Origin: Ephemerocybe angulata
Taxonomy: Eukaryota > Basidiomycota > Agaricomycetes > Agaricales > Psathyrellaceae
Length of the DNA: 64,000 nucleotides
Assembly: GCA_013368325.1 (NCBI GenBank)
Contig: JAACJK010000115.1
Location: forward strand, 310,001 to 374,000
Reading direction: 5' to 3'
This document shows, one piece after another, positions 50,900-61,741 of this stretch. Positions within the stretch are counted from its first letter, which is position 1. Each line of letters begins with the position of its first letter. The position numbers and the translations under genes are program-made. The notes beneath the pieces are model-generated. The model worked only from the letters and a program-made list of their open reading frames with translations. It had not been told where the DNA came from and did no database searches.

Positions 50900-52762
50900 C
50901 CATATGCCTACTGCACCTCACCCTCGCTCCTTCACAGCCGATGTCATGGTTGCGACATCATATCCTAGTTTGAGAGGCTCTCATCCTCCTCTTCGAGAAG
51001 TCCGGGGAGGAGATCTCGCACCTGCACGACATCTTGCGTCTATGATCGGCTGGCATTTCCATCTCGCTCGCTCTGGACATCTTTCGGACATCTTCTCGCA
51101 CATATCCATCCGCCCGTCCACCTGTCCGGCTTCGAGCCTGTTCTCCTAGTCCCATAGACTGCCCTGCCTGCCATACTTGTTCCCTATCGATCGTCCCACT
51201 AACGCCCCCACCCTCCTTCAAAACTCATCTTCTGGTGGCGCCTCGTGGAGCGTATGGCCGTACTACCCACATGGCCGAGCCAGCCATCTCGCCGACAAGG
51301 CTTTCTGTGCATTCTCGCTAGTGCTAGTGCTATCGCTTTCGTATCACTTTCTCTCGCGCGAACGTTCATCGCCTTCTGAATCGACTCTGTTCCGCTCTAC
51401 TCCTGCCTCCGCTCACTTCTCTTCTCGACGCTCGTCTACCCTGGCCGGCTTCGAGCCCATCTCTCCATTTATTGACTACTCAACCTGGCTCTGGGCGTCT
51501 GACGGTCTGTCTCCGATGGATGCTGCTGTATGGATGGAAGGCTGTTGGGATCATGATAGATTATGGCCCAAGCTTGGTGTTGTGTCGACCTTTGTGGGTG
51601 TGTTGTTTACCGAGCGGCTTGTTGGACTGTGTGGTTGGATGAAGCGATAGGTCTCGTTCGCGTGTGTGTGTGTGTGTAGTGTTCTAAGGATGAGTGTTCG
51701 TTTGATCGTCGTTCGTGCTTTTGCTCGTTCGTGCGCTCGTCCGTGTGTTCGTTAGTTCCTTTGCTCGTTCTTTTGCTCTTTTGTTGTGTTCGTACAGTGG
51801 CAGGTGGTGATACGCTGCTGTGAGACGGGCGAGATGCCGTGGGTCGGGATGCATGACCATGTACGCCGGTAAGCCTTTGAGGCTGCGCCGCGAGGGTTTG
51901 GGGCTTTGCGTGAAGGGCAGCACTCGTGCCACTGCTCGCGATAGGTGGGCAAGCGAACGAGTGTACTTACATGCTTTGGATGATGAGAATGTCGTGGATG
52001 CCATGAGAATGTTGGGAGGGTGGTTGGTTCTTAGTACTTGGCGTCTCAAGAGGCGTTGGTTGGTTAGTACACGCGCACACACAACTCTTTGGTTTTACTT
52101 ATTCTGAGTCGTTTGGTTTGGCTTGCTCTGACTTGTTCGGCTTGGCTCTCGTCGTTTTGGTTGTCTGTGAATTTGCACAGCAGGGTGGGGTGAGTGGTGG
52201 TGAGGAGGGAGGCTCGCGGTTCCGCGATTCGACAAACGATGAGAAGATCAGATTGGATTGTTGCTGCTGGACATCGTCACCTGTCATTGGGACCTTTTTT
52301 GTTATCTATGTAGCTCTACCTTTTTTTGGCGTACGAGCGTGTAAATTCTCTTTGGTTCGAGCGGTGTGTCTTTCTCTAACGGGGAGGAGGGAAATGAGGA
52401 TGGATTGTTACTGGCTTGAGGGTACCGTGAAGAAAAAGAGCGATATTGTTACCTTTCCACCCGAGTATAGTGACGGATCGCCCGACCTCGTTTCTATGTC
52501 TCCAAGTGGCACTCTTGCGGATGTCCGCATGCATCTCGGCGGGCCCTGTAGGGGCATTCCGAGTGCGGGATTATAGGATTATACTCTTTGTATCCCAGTG
52601 ACATCGCGAGCCATATCTCTTGGCATGCTCTATTAAGTATACAGGTAGATGGGTGGCTATCTATCGCTGAAATTCTGAGACCTCAATTAGTGCCTAGGGT
52701 GCACAAGACGCGTGAAGCGAGGAAGGGCATTGACACGAGGCCGCGTGATCCAGTGCGTGATG
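50900..52762. other. No gene recognised
   Basis: Open frames such as 51177-51650 (plus) and 51684-52082 (minus) have low-complexity or unrecognised translations. A TG microsatellite is at 51662-51678, and TCGTTCGTGC-type repeats run at 51700-51800. Confidence 0.4.
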
Positions 52763-52770
52763 TATAAAAA
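52763..52770 (+). promoter_or_regulatory. TATA box of the 52854 gene
   Basis: TATAAAAA, about 85-90 bp before the ATG at 52854. Confidence 0.55.
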
Positions 52771-52853
52771 GGACACGAGTGTTCATCATCAACGCCAAAC
52801 CTTCCCCGACCTTCCCCGCCACCGAACACGTCGCACCACTCAGCACCCTAAGC

Positions 52854-54122
52854 ATGGTGGGCTTCAGGATCTGCCCTCACACATGCCACACCGAAGAACG
52901 CGGCCCGCATGGCCCTAGAGCACTCTGTGGGCTCTACATATACAAGACGTGAGTAGTCATTTCACCACCTCCAACTTTTTCTTTCGCGGTGGCATTCATC
53001 CATTCATTCATTCATCTTGCTCACTATCTTGCAATCTAACCTGCATGTATGCATACATACAGGGAAGGAGGCGTCTCGCAACGCCACGATGTCGCTCATG
53101 CAGCGTTGAACTGCGATTGTCTCACCGACGAAGACCTCGAATGGGACACGATGTCTGAGCTCGGGTACCTCCGTTTCGGGTACCGCCTCTACGTCGCCTA
53201 CAGCTCTTCCCAACGGTTCGAGAAGCGCATCCGGCGGGGCTATGCCGCTGGCTGGGCGGAGCTCTTCGGCAAGTCCAACTCAGCGGGGAGCAGTATCCCA
53301 CCACCGATGTTTGACGCGGAGGACCACCCGTTGGATTTTAGCTGTCATCCCGAGATGGAGAAGTTGTATCCGGTGCCGTGGCCTGTTCCGAGGATTGAGG
53401 ATTTGCAGGATGAGTCGAATGCGCCCACGCCTACTCCGCCTGAGATCCTGGCGAGGGTGCCTGCTCCGCTTGGGCCGGTGGTCGCGTCAGCGGGGTACTC
53501 GGATTCAGACGACATGGACGTTACGGAAACGGGCCCTGCCACCAAGTTCCATGTGCCGCCAGCGCCTTCTAGGAGTGTGACCAGCGAATCGAGTCTGTCG
53601 ACGCTGCCCCGATCGACCAGTCCCGATACTACCCCAGAGGTTCACTCGACGTCGTTTGCTTCGTATCGGAGTGGCGTGGACAGTCCTGCACCGCCGCTTA
53701 CAACCCCCGCCATCTTCTACGCACCGCCTCTCGTTTCCCAACCTACCCCTACCGTCTTTTATGCGCCTCCGGCCTCCGTTCCCTTTCCGCAGTCTCAGTT
53801 TACGATGCGCTATACCCCACCGCCTCCGCCTCTGCCCACGCCCCCGCCTCCGCCTCCGCCCCAGCAGCCCAAAACGGTCACCTTTGCTGCTTCAGTGAGC
53901 ACGAGGGCCGCTCCGACTGCGACTGCGACTGCGACGACACCGGTTACGAGTCGGATACCCCCGATTGTGGACCACCTGCTGTCGGAGATTGATGAGGTTA
54001 GAGAGGCGCTGGAGGCGGAGAGGGAGATGCGGAGGAGGGGGGATGTGGAGGTTCGGAAGCTTAGGAATGAGATTGCGGAGATGAGGAGGATGATTAAGGA
54101 GAGGGGGGTTGGTCGGAGGTGA
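52854..54122 (+). CDS. Unknown protein: N-terminal conserved-looking domain, Pro-rich middle, C-terminal coiled coil
   Basis: Two exons: 52854-52948 and 53063-54122, intron GTGAGT...ACATACAG; 384 residues (95+1060 nt keeps frame). ATG 52854 (MVGFRICPHTCHTEERGPHG) is chosen because it lies just below a TATA box and the splice restores the frame. The first 100 residues are Cys- and aromatic-containing (LNCDCLTDEDLEWD, LGYLRFGYRLYVAYSSSQRF). Residues about 130-310 are Ser/Pro/Thr-rich with FYAPP repeats and a polyproline run. The last 50 (VDHLLSEIDEVREALEAERE) form a clear coiled coil. No signal peptide. The family is not recognised; intact frame and promoter make it one of the more convincing genes here. 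Confidence 0.7.
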
Positions 54123-54838
54123 TGGGTTTAGGATTGGGCCAGTCGCGATTGGATTGACGCGATCGCGAGACTTGGATGCCCGAGGAGGTGAGTTCATTGA
54201 GTTCATACTGGCACTGTGGCTTCGACTAGGGACGTGTGCTGCTCGTGGGTTGGGCGTTGTGAGTAATTTTCAAATATAGATGTTCGTTAGATGTCGGCAG
54301 GACAGGTGATACCACACTGGTGTCAGGAGAACTGCTATAAGACTGACTCACCACCTTCCCTCTGAATCTGACTCAGGCTCGATCACTCTCTGTACTGAGT
54401 ATGATGCTTAGTGCGAAACACGCCTAACCGAAGACCGTGAAAGGCGTTGTCAAGTTGCGGCACTCATGAGTTTCAGCTACATTGCCATGGAAGACTTCTG
54501 AGTGTACTGCCATTTATGCTAACGCTATGTAGTGCCCTTGGAGCACCGCTTTCATAGTTCGCGAAACGGGGTACGTAGGGAGTTGTTATGGCACTGTGGT
54601 AAGTCTACATTGCTGTGATGGACTCCAAGTATCACAAGATAGATCCCTACCAACATGGGGTGCTTCAATTCAGTCGATTTACGAGGCGGAAGACCGCAGC
54701 AAAGGCCGCTCAGTAACATAATCCTTCTTTCCCTATGTAGTGATCGGTCGAGTATACAGGTGCTCGCACGACCGTAGCATACAACGAACAAACAACAGCT
54801 AATCCTGCTCAATTATAACACCACCATGCAACACCACC
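54123..54838. other. No gene recognised
   Basis: Intergenic. A short upstream ATG at 54825 precedes the next gene out of frame, created by a repeat of CACCACCATGCA. Confidence 0.4.
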
Positions 54839-55165
54839 ATGCACTTCAACATACTCGCTGCAACAGCACTCGCGTTCACCGCTACGCCCTTCTTAGCCTT
54901 GGCGACGGCCATACCCATGGGAGACACCAGTGGATTAGGATACCATGGTATAGGATCTGGAGTGTCAGAGACGTTGAAGGCTCAGAGGAATCTCTTTCAT
55001 AGTGGCAGGGAGGATGGGACGAATGGAGTTGCTTGCACAGGTTGGGATAGTGGGGAGAGGAGCGAGTCGCTTGCGACGGGAAAAGAGATTCAATGGGTCC
55101 TGACTCCTTGGCAGGTCACTAATAGTCCCGCGTCTACACGTGAATCTTGCGTGCCAGGCACGTGA
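54839..55165 (+). CDS. Small secreted protein, unknown
   Basis: 108 residues from ATG 54839. The N-terminus MHFNILAATALAFTATPFLA is a strong signal peptide, with likely cleavage after LALA or ATA. The mature part (IPMGDTSGLGYHGIGSG, VACTGWDSGE, ESCVPGT) has two cysteines and no recognised domain. Read as a single exon; a hidden intron cannot be excluded because the second half looks less protein-like. Probably secreted. Confidence 0.55.
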   Translation: MHFNILAATALAFTATPFLALATAIPMGDTSGLGYHGIGSGVSETLKAQRNLFHSGREDGTNGVACTGWDSGERSESLATGKEIQWVLTPWQVTNSPASTRESCVPGT

Positions 55166-56321
55166 AGTAGAGGAAAAGGTATGGGAAAGACGAACCAAGG
55201 GTTCCAGTCGCACAAGTATACGTTCAAGGGGAGTGTATGATATTCTTCAGAGAAATAGAGTTTTTTGGCTTAGAAAAGAAGGGTGACAGTGGGGAAGAAA
55301 GAGGGTTTTCTGTTAAGCACGTGATAGAAATGTCATGTGAGTGAATATTTTGGGCCTGGGGAAAGGGACACCCGCTACCTGGGAGTAGCGGGCATCTCGC
55401 TGGTCCTCCTCGTCCCTTTCTGGGCAGGATGGTCAATGCTGAGGACGACCGTGAAGCCGCCGCGCGAAATGCGATCGCGCGCGCCCAAAGGAGGCGACCG
55501 CCGGAGATTTCGACCCAAATATGGCAATGCCATCAGCCGCGGCCGGGATCTTGCGCGAGCGCCTATGGGAGGGAAATTCGGATGCGGGATACCTGAGCAG
55601 ATGAGAAACAGATGTGCCTCGGGCTACTAGGTTTAAAAGTTCAGAAGCACTATTAGCTCAGAGAATTATGGATATGGAAGATCAATGTGCCCTGAATTGT
55701 CTATGGTAGCCGAGAAACTGAGAAAAGACATTGGCGGCCCTCTTCATCCTTAATCTCATGCTGGGGTGACTACCACTGGCTAGCCTGATGCACAGAGTCC
55801 TTCAGACCCGTTATCGGTACCCCCAAAACACAATAAAACCCTTATACTCACGAATATTATGATCCAGTGTCGATACAAGGCACACACACTTCCCTTACCC
55901 AATTGGGAAGTACCTGACAGCTATCTCGACTCTCCCACACGCAGCGGCTACCAAAAAGTGTGCTATTGGAATCCGAAAAATAGTAATACATGCCAAGAAT
56001 ATGTATATGGTAATCCCGGTTTCCGCTCTATCCATGGTGCTCACGCTCTTTAGCGACACCCGGCCTCAGGGGTGATATTCTGTCGGAACGCCTTACAGTG
56101 GGCGTGCGCTCTCCTGATGACATGATCTTGCGGCTATGCAGGTGGTACCAACAGCCTAGCAGATGTATTATACAGCGCATGCGCTCATGCCGTGAGCCCC
56201 CCGAGACGGACGTTGAGCGACCTTGATGACGAACGAAACAATGGATTGAATGGAAGCATCATATTCCTTGAACTGAGCCTTGCTCGCCAAGGCAACTGAT
56301 CAAGAGAGGGCCAGGGCCATC
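55166..56321. other. No gene recognised
   Basis: Nothing beyond short frames. Confidence 0.4.
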
Positions 56322-56713
56322 ATGAATACTATTCTGTGACCACTCCTCAAGTTTTCTCCGCCATTCTCCGTACACCTACAGCCCCGATTTACCCACATTT
56401 TTCCCGCTACTCCAGGACCACGAAGCCCGCAAACATGGGAGTATTTTTATGCGCCGAGAGGCTCTTCAAGCGCTTTCGATGCGTGATATTCAAGATGAGC
56501 TATCTGAGCGCCTTGCCAAGAGAAAGGAGGCGACAATGATAGCTTGGTTCTACTTTAAATGCCACACGGGTGTAAAGAACAAGCCGGTTTTAGTATATCA
56601 CACCCCGACAACTTACAACGATGGAATTAACTCATTTTGATATTTAGGATAAGGACAAGGTGTGTAAGGATGGGAAGGCGGACGACTGGAGGCCTTACAT
56701 CATTGCGGAGTAA
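56322..56713 (+). pseudogene. Zinc-finger prepropeptide family member, damaged
   Basis: Possible exons 56322-56369, 56416-56571, 56648-56713, phase 0 junctions (GTACAC..TCCAG; GTAAAG..TTTAG). The first exon would read MNTIL, then TGA, then PLLKFSPPFS, so it is stopped or not the true start. The second has EALQALSMRDIQDELSERLAKR, the family pro-region with a KR site, then AWFYFKCHTG. The third has DKDKVCKDGKADDW. Only one Cys of each expected pair remains and no His is in place, so the finger is lost. Recognised by the pro-region motif and exon layout. Confidence 0.5.
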
Positions 56714-57120
56714 ATCGTTGGGAGTTGGGGTTAATGCCACCAATGGTCCCTGTTATTGCCACACAGTAAATGAAAAAATAACTAGTATTAGATGCACACG
56801 CGTCGCTGGGGTAGAGAGAATGAGGCTTGCAGCTTCACGCAAGATTTCATTATAGGGTCAATACTTCGACAATATCAATCCAAATCCCACCCAATTCCCC
56901 ATTCCCACCCTACATAGAGACCTCGTCTCGCCTTGTCGGGCAGACGGTGACGCACACATGCGGATCCAGTGGAACCACGAGATACGATGGAGGTTCGAGC
57001 CGGTTCGAGCCTCATTGTCGTAGCCAGAACACCACAACTGGGATTGATAGAGTACGCTGCGTTCGACTGCAGAAGGAAGGACTTACTTATGTCAGATCTG
57101 CGGTAGCGTGGCAATCCGGA
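56714..57120. other. No gene recognised
   Basis: Upstream region of the secreted-protein gene at 57311. GAGGTTCGAGCCGGTTCGAG-type short repeats near 56990-57012. Confidence 0.4.
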
Positions 57121-57218
57121 TCGAGCGGAATTGGGGTGTTGGCTGCAGGGTTGGATATCGTGCGACACTGGATCGAGTGGAATTGAGGTGTTGGCTGCAG
57201 GGTTGGATATCGTGCGAC
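57121..57218 (+). repeat. Promoter-proximal 46-bp direct repeat, 52-bp period
   Basis: TCGAGYGGAATTGRGGTGTT plus GGCTGCAGGGTTGGATATCG-TGCGAC occurs at 57121-57166 and 57173-57218 with two differences, about 90-190 bp upstream of the ATG at 57311. It could be a duplicated regulatory block. Confidence 0.8.
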
Positions 57219-57254
57219 TTTCTGAAACACGTAATGCAGGACCTGGATAATAAG

Positions 57255-57260
57255 TATAAA
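57255..57260 (+). promoter_or_regulatory. TATA box of the 57311 gene
   Basis: AAGTATAAAGGA context, TATAAA 51-56 bp before the ATG. Confidence 0.55.
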
Positions 57261-57310
57261 GGACAGGACCATACCAGACATATCGCGAACCATCCCCACA
57301 GCCCGTCAGA

Positions 57311-58065
57311 ATGCGGGTCACATTAGCTCCCCTCCTCACCGTTCTCTTGAGCGCGGCAGCCCTTTTCGGCTTTGCAGCTGCACACCAGGTATGTCGGTTT
57401 CCCTCCTTTTTTGTATTCACCTAACGTTGGGTCTACTGCAGGACTTTGCTGAGCTTGAAGCTCGCCACGTTCCAAGCAGCTACCTGCGCCGCAGGGACCT
57501 CAGCTTCAGCCACGAGGATTTCGACGCACGCGACGGCTTCAACGCTGAATACGAGGGGCTCCAGGAACGCGGAGTAGCCCTCGAAGTCCCGTTCCAGCTT
57601 TCACTCCGCGACTTTCTCGAAGAGGCTGTCGAAGTCTATCGCCGTACCGGTGGTCCCTTCACGCTACTGCTCGGTGTTGGGAGTCCACTCGTAGAACAAA
57701 TTCCCCTCACCGTCACGCCCCAGACGCCTGTTAGAGTGCTCTTCGAAAAAGCCCGCCACTCGCTTGGCTTGTCCCAGAAGCCCGACTTCGCTAACCACAT
57801 AAGACTGGCACGTGGGTCCGAGCCGAACACGCCCTTAATAGTACGCGGCGACGGGAGCAAAGATATCGACATGAGCAAAACTATGGAGGACCTCAAGATT
57901 ACTGAGAAAGACTTCTATGTTTTGGCAACCAAGAAGGAACTTGAACAGTGGGTGCCACCACGAGGATCCCGTACCGGGCGTCCACTTCCAACCCAGGCCA
58001 ATGGTTCCAAAAAACCTGCGAAGGCACCGGCACAGACTGCTGCGAAACCGGCGCAGAAGAAGTGA
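57311..58065 (+). CDS. Secreted protein with possible ubiquitin-like (beta-grasp) region
   Basis: Two exons: 57311-57388 (26-residue signal peptide MRVTLAPLLTVLLSAAALFG..) and 57442-58065; intron GTATGT...CTGCAG, phase 0; 233 residues. After an Arg/Asp-rich pro-like stretch (ELEARH, YLRRRDLSF, FDARDGF, LQERG) comes a region of about 120 residues: IPLTVTPQTPVRVLFEKARH, then MSKTMEDLKITEKDFYVLATK. The order strand, helix, then a T.EDL.I...D..YVL motif resembles ubiquitin-like folds. The tail is Lys/Ala/Pro-rich. Signal peptide alone on exon 1 matches the other secreted genes in the window. Function unknown; the fold assignment is inference. Confidence 0.75.
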
Positions 58066-59030
58066 TAGGGGACAGTACAAAGTGAGCAGCTCTTTTGACT
58101 TCGCTCAGCTGTTTACTGAATCATTTACTGAATCTGTACCGAATCTTCGTCTGCAGACCACCAGTTATCGCACACGGATCTCATCGTCAGAGTGTTTAGA
58201 TAATATCGTATTATCTACCTACATTTTATCGACCTACGTCTTGTCTTGATAGCCCAACAAGTTGAATTATCTCTCCTTCTCGAGAATTTGAGTGCCCGGC
58301 GCGTGCAATGAGGGAACTTGAAGGCCTAGGAAAGAAGCTCGCGCGACGTGTGACGTCACGCATCGCGCTGTCACGTATATATGCGGCGACGCTCAAGGCT
58401 GGTCGCCCCCTTCTTTCTTCCTTCCCCCCACCATAATCACCCACAGTTGCTTCGCGTACTTCCCTTCAGAGTCTCTGAGACGGCCATCCCAGCATTGACG
58501 ACGGCGAACGCGACGATGGCGAGTCGATGTTGGGTCATCAGGGTTTATGTGGCGCCTGGATCGGCCAGTCTGTATTGTGTGTAGTGTCTTGCGCGTTAGA
58601 TCACTTACAGGAAGGCTCTGTGGGCTTACGCGACACCAGATATGCGCGCGATATTATTGTACGTGTGAGGTAGGTATGGTATTGCTAACTTGCCCTAGTA
58701 CCTCTCGGTATCGTTTGAACCCTTTAAATGGGGGAAAGCCCAGATTTGTGGTTGAAAGAGTTGGTTTGGTCTCCGAGAGTGCATGCACAACCTAATAACT
58801 TGTGCATTACGCAGTCGCGTGTATCATCTCCACTGTATTGGGTTTGATGGCATGGCGCCTGTTCAACCAGTTCGGACTTCTCCCTCAATGCTGAGTACCT
58901 TCGTCACGATTGGACGGTACGTCGTCTCTCTCTCCCTCGTCATTTCTCCTCTCCTCTCCTCCGTCTCTCGAGATCTTGAGCGAGGCAAGTTTGTTGCGTT
59001 GCGCGGGGGCTCGAGATATCTTGGAGGGGA
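58066..59030. other. No gene recognised
   Basis: TATATATGC near 58375 may be a promoter, but no convincing frame follows. Confidence 0.35.
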
Positions 59031-59360
59031 GTGCTCTGCATTGGCCTCTCGAAAGGCCTCTCGCTAAGCGCCACTTACGATAAAGGCGGCTCCGTCGCGG
59101 GAATTGTAGTCTATTCGCCGTCGCGAGCCTTCGTCGCCATCCCCTCCCTCGTCGTCATCAAAAGATCTTCAAAAGATCTTCGCATTGATTGTGTCACTTG
59201 TCACTCTGTCAAGGCCATCACACTTCTTGACGAAGCCAAGGATGTCAAGAAGGACATTTGGATCGCGGTTCTCAAGTTGGCAGATGTAGTGTACTATGAG
59301 AAAGTCGAGCAGCCGAAGCGCTATGCCCCTCAGCCAGGCCCGGGACTAAACAACCTTTGA
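59031..59360 (+). other. Unrecognised open frame, 109 residues
   Basis: Translation such as VVYSPSRAFVAIPSLVVIK and DEAKDVKKDIWIAVLKLADV looks partly coding-like, with a tandem AAAAGATCTTC duplication at about 59160-59181. No family recognised; possibly a fragment. Confidence 0.25.
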
Positions 59361-59618
59361 CGAAGAGGTGAGATCTGGAAGCTATCTATACCTCTCTCTG
59401 TCCCAACATCACTCCCGATAGGTGGCGAGAATATGGCCTCAGTCTAATCAAAAATAGGGAAGATTATGTCACAGATGTCAATGGCCATTCGGATGTAGAA
59501 TCTATCCGTGCACCTCACCCAGTCGTCCTGATCATAAACCAGTCCCATATATACCTGTCGCCGAGGCGCGATTATCTCCCCAGAACACGTCCTATCTCTC
59601 CTCCCATCCTCAGCCACA

Positions 59619-61741
59619 ATGCCCCGAATCGATACACCTGCCACCAGGCAGGATGTATTCGCCCAGTACGGGCGTAACATCGCCCAGACGATGGTCGACC
59701 GAAAGAAAGCCAGCTTGCCCCCTTTCATTGCGGCGAGATCCTTCGGATCCCTCAGCGCAGATGCAGCCGCACCTCGTCCTCCTCAGTTCTGTGTCAAGTC
59801 TACTCACAAGGGTGGCGTCCCAGTTGGTATCCTTGGCGGCGGTATGGCTGGGCTCTACGCTGCTCTCATCTTGGCACATCACAAGGTATCATTCCAGATC
59901 ATCGAGGCTACAGAGCGTGTCGGTGGGCGCTGCTTCACGTATAACTTCGAGGAAGGGGGCGAATGGGATTACTACGTCAGTTGATTCTCTCTATAGCCAT
60001 AGATTGGAACACACTTCTTATTCACCCACAAGGACGTTGGCGCCATGCGTTTCCCCCTTCCCAAGAAGGGCGAGATCGGTCCCCACCTGCGTCTCAAACA
60101 ACTCTTCGACTATCTCAAGCTCCCCCTTTTCGATTATATCTATAAGAACAACACTGGCCTGATGTACTTCAATGAAGTCCACAGCACCATCGGCGATACG
60201 GAGCAACTTTTCAGGGCGGGGTTGACGTGCTCTGCATAGACTTCATCGACCCTCTCGCTGAACTACTCCTCTCGGACATGGAGAATGGGGGCAATGGTGG
60301 ATGGAAGATCTTGAAGGGGCAGTACGACCGATACTCGACAAGGTCTTACCTGCAGTTCGGCTACGTCCCCAGCGAGGACTTGCAGACGAAGTACGGAATT
60401 CCCGGAACCGGGCTCCCGACCTCGGTCATCAACTGGATGGAGACCTTCGATAACAGCAGTGGGTGGTACGACCGGGCTTTGCTTGAGACCGTCCTCGAGG
60501 CCCTTGCCTTCGGCGCTGTCGGCCCCACGCCGGACTGGCACTGCATCAAGTACATAGCTTTCATGTTAGCACGAGCTGCATCTGACCCTTTCTTTGAAGG
60601 CACGGCACCTCTGTACTTCCAAACACAACTCTCGCGAAGATTAAGGAGCTCGCTCAAGATATTCCGGGCATGCCTTCGGAGCTCATCGTCATGCAGTCCC
60701 CAGTGACCTCCATCGTCGCATCCGACCCGGACGACAAGACCTCCCCACTCGTCGTCACCGCTGGAGGCCAGCAGTACACGTACTCCCACGTCATGTCCAC
60801 CGTTCCTCTGCCCAACTTCGCCCTCATGAACACCTCTTTGCTCTCGATGACCGTTATGCAGCGAAACGCTATCCGCCAACTCCAGTACGGCCCATCCATC
60901 AAGGTTGGCATGCTCTTCAAGTATCCCTGGTGGAAGGACTACAAGCAGGTCGGAGGTCAGTCGTTCACCGACCTTCCCGTTCGCACCATCGTGTATCCCT
61001 CCTACGGCGATGGCCAGTCCTCCAATGTCCTGATCGCGAGCTACTGCTGGACCAACGACGCCGAGAAGTTGGGTAACCTCATCGGCACCGGTGTTGACAA
61101 GCTCCTTGACGATCTCGTCCTTCGAAACCTCGCTACCGTCCACGGCGTCGACGTCGAGTTCCTGCGCAAACAGCACGTCAAGATTGCGTCAAGACCTATT
61201 CGTGGAACTGGAACCATAACACGTGGACTGGAGGTACGCTCGCACCGTATCTGTTCATATTGTGATCTAACCTTCCCACCAGGCGCCTTCGCATTCTTTG
61301 GACCGGGTCAGTACGATTACTTGTACAATGCACTCAACGGTACCGCAGCCGATGGTCGGCTGCAATGGGCTGGAGAGCTACTGAGTGTCCGCCACGCGTA
61401 AGCTTCCTTTCGACGATCTGTGGACAAATCAACACTGACCTTCTGTATAGCTGGATCGTTGGCGCAGTTGGCGCATTGGATAGCGCCTGGGCTGCAATGA
61501 ATAAGTATCTCTACCTTTCGAACAATGCCAAGGGGCTTCCGGAGTTCTACTCGAAGTGGGGCACGAACCTCGAGTGGGATACCGGTGTCGGTGTTGGGAA
61601 GAGTGAAGGTAGTCTTCCAGAGGATGGACCGGAGAATAAGTTGAAGATTCCGCACACTCGAAACCTCCTTCTTCACCAATTCTTCACCACATGTTGGCGG
61701 AGAACCCCGAGCTCGCGATGCCCCTCGACGAGGAAGAGTAA
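59619..61741 (+). pseudogene. FAD-dependent amine oxidase / L-amino-acid oxidase-like, frameshifted
   Basis: Such enzymes oxidatively deaminate amino acids to keto acids, ammonia and peroxide. ATG 59619. The FAD-binding Rossmann motif GILGGGMAGLYAAL is followed by EATERVGGRCF. Splices supported by frame: 59976-60032, 60550-60599, 61234-61282 and 61398-61450. Later blocks include YSTRSYLQFGYVPS, PSIKVGMLFKYPWWK, AFAFFGPGQYDYLYNAL and the C-terminal FAD/substrate block LQWAGELLSVRHAWIVGAV. Frame breaks: near 60227 (before DFIDPLAELLL, with some residues apparently missing), near 61183 (one base missing before TYSWNWNHNTW) and near 61675, where the tail MLAENPELAMPLDEEE is in another frame, ending at TAA 61739. 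No signal peptide. Either a recent pseudogene or sequence errors. Confidence 0.75.
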
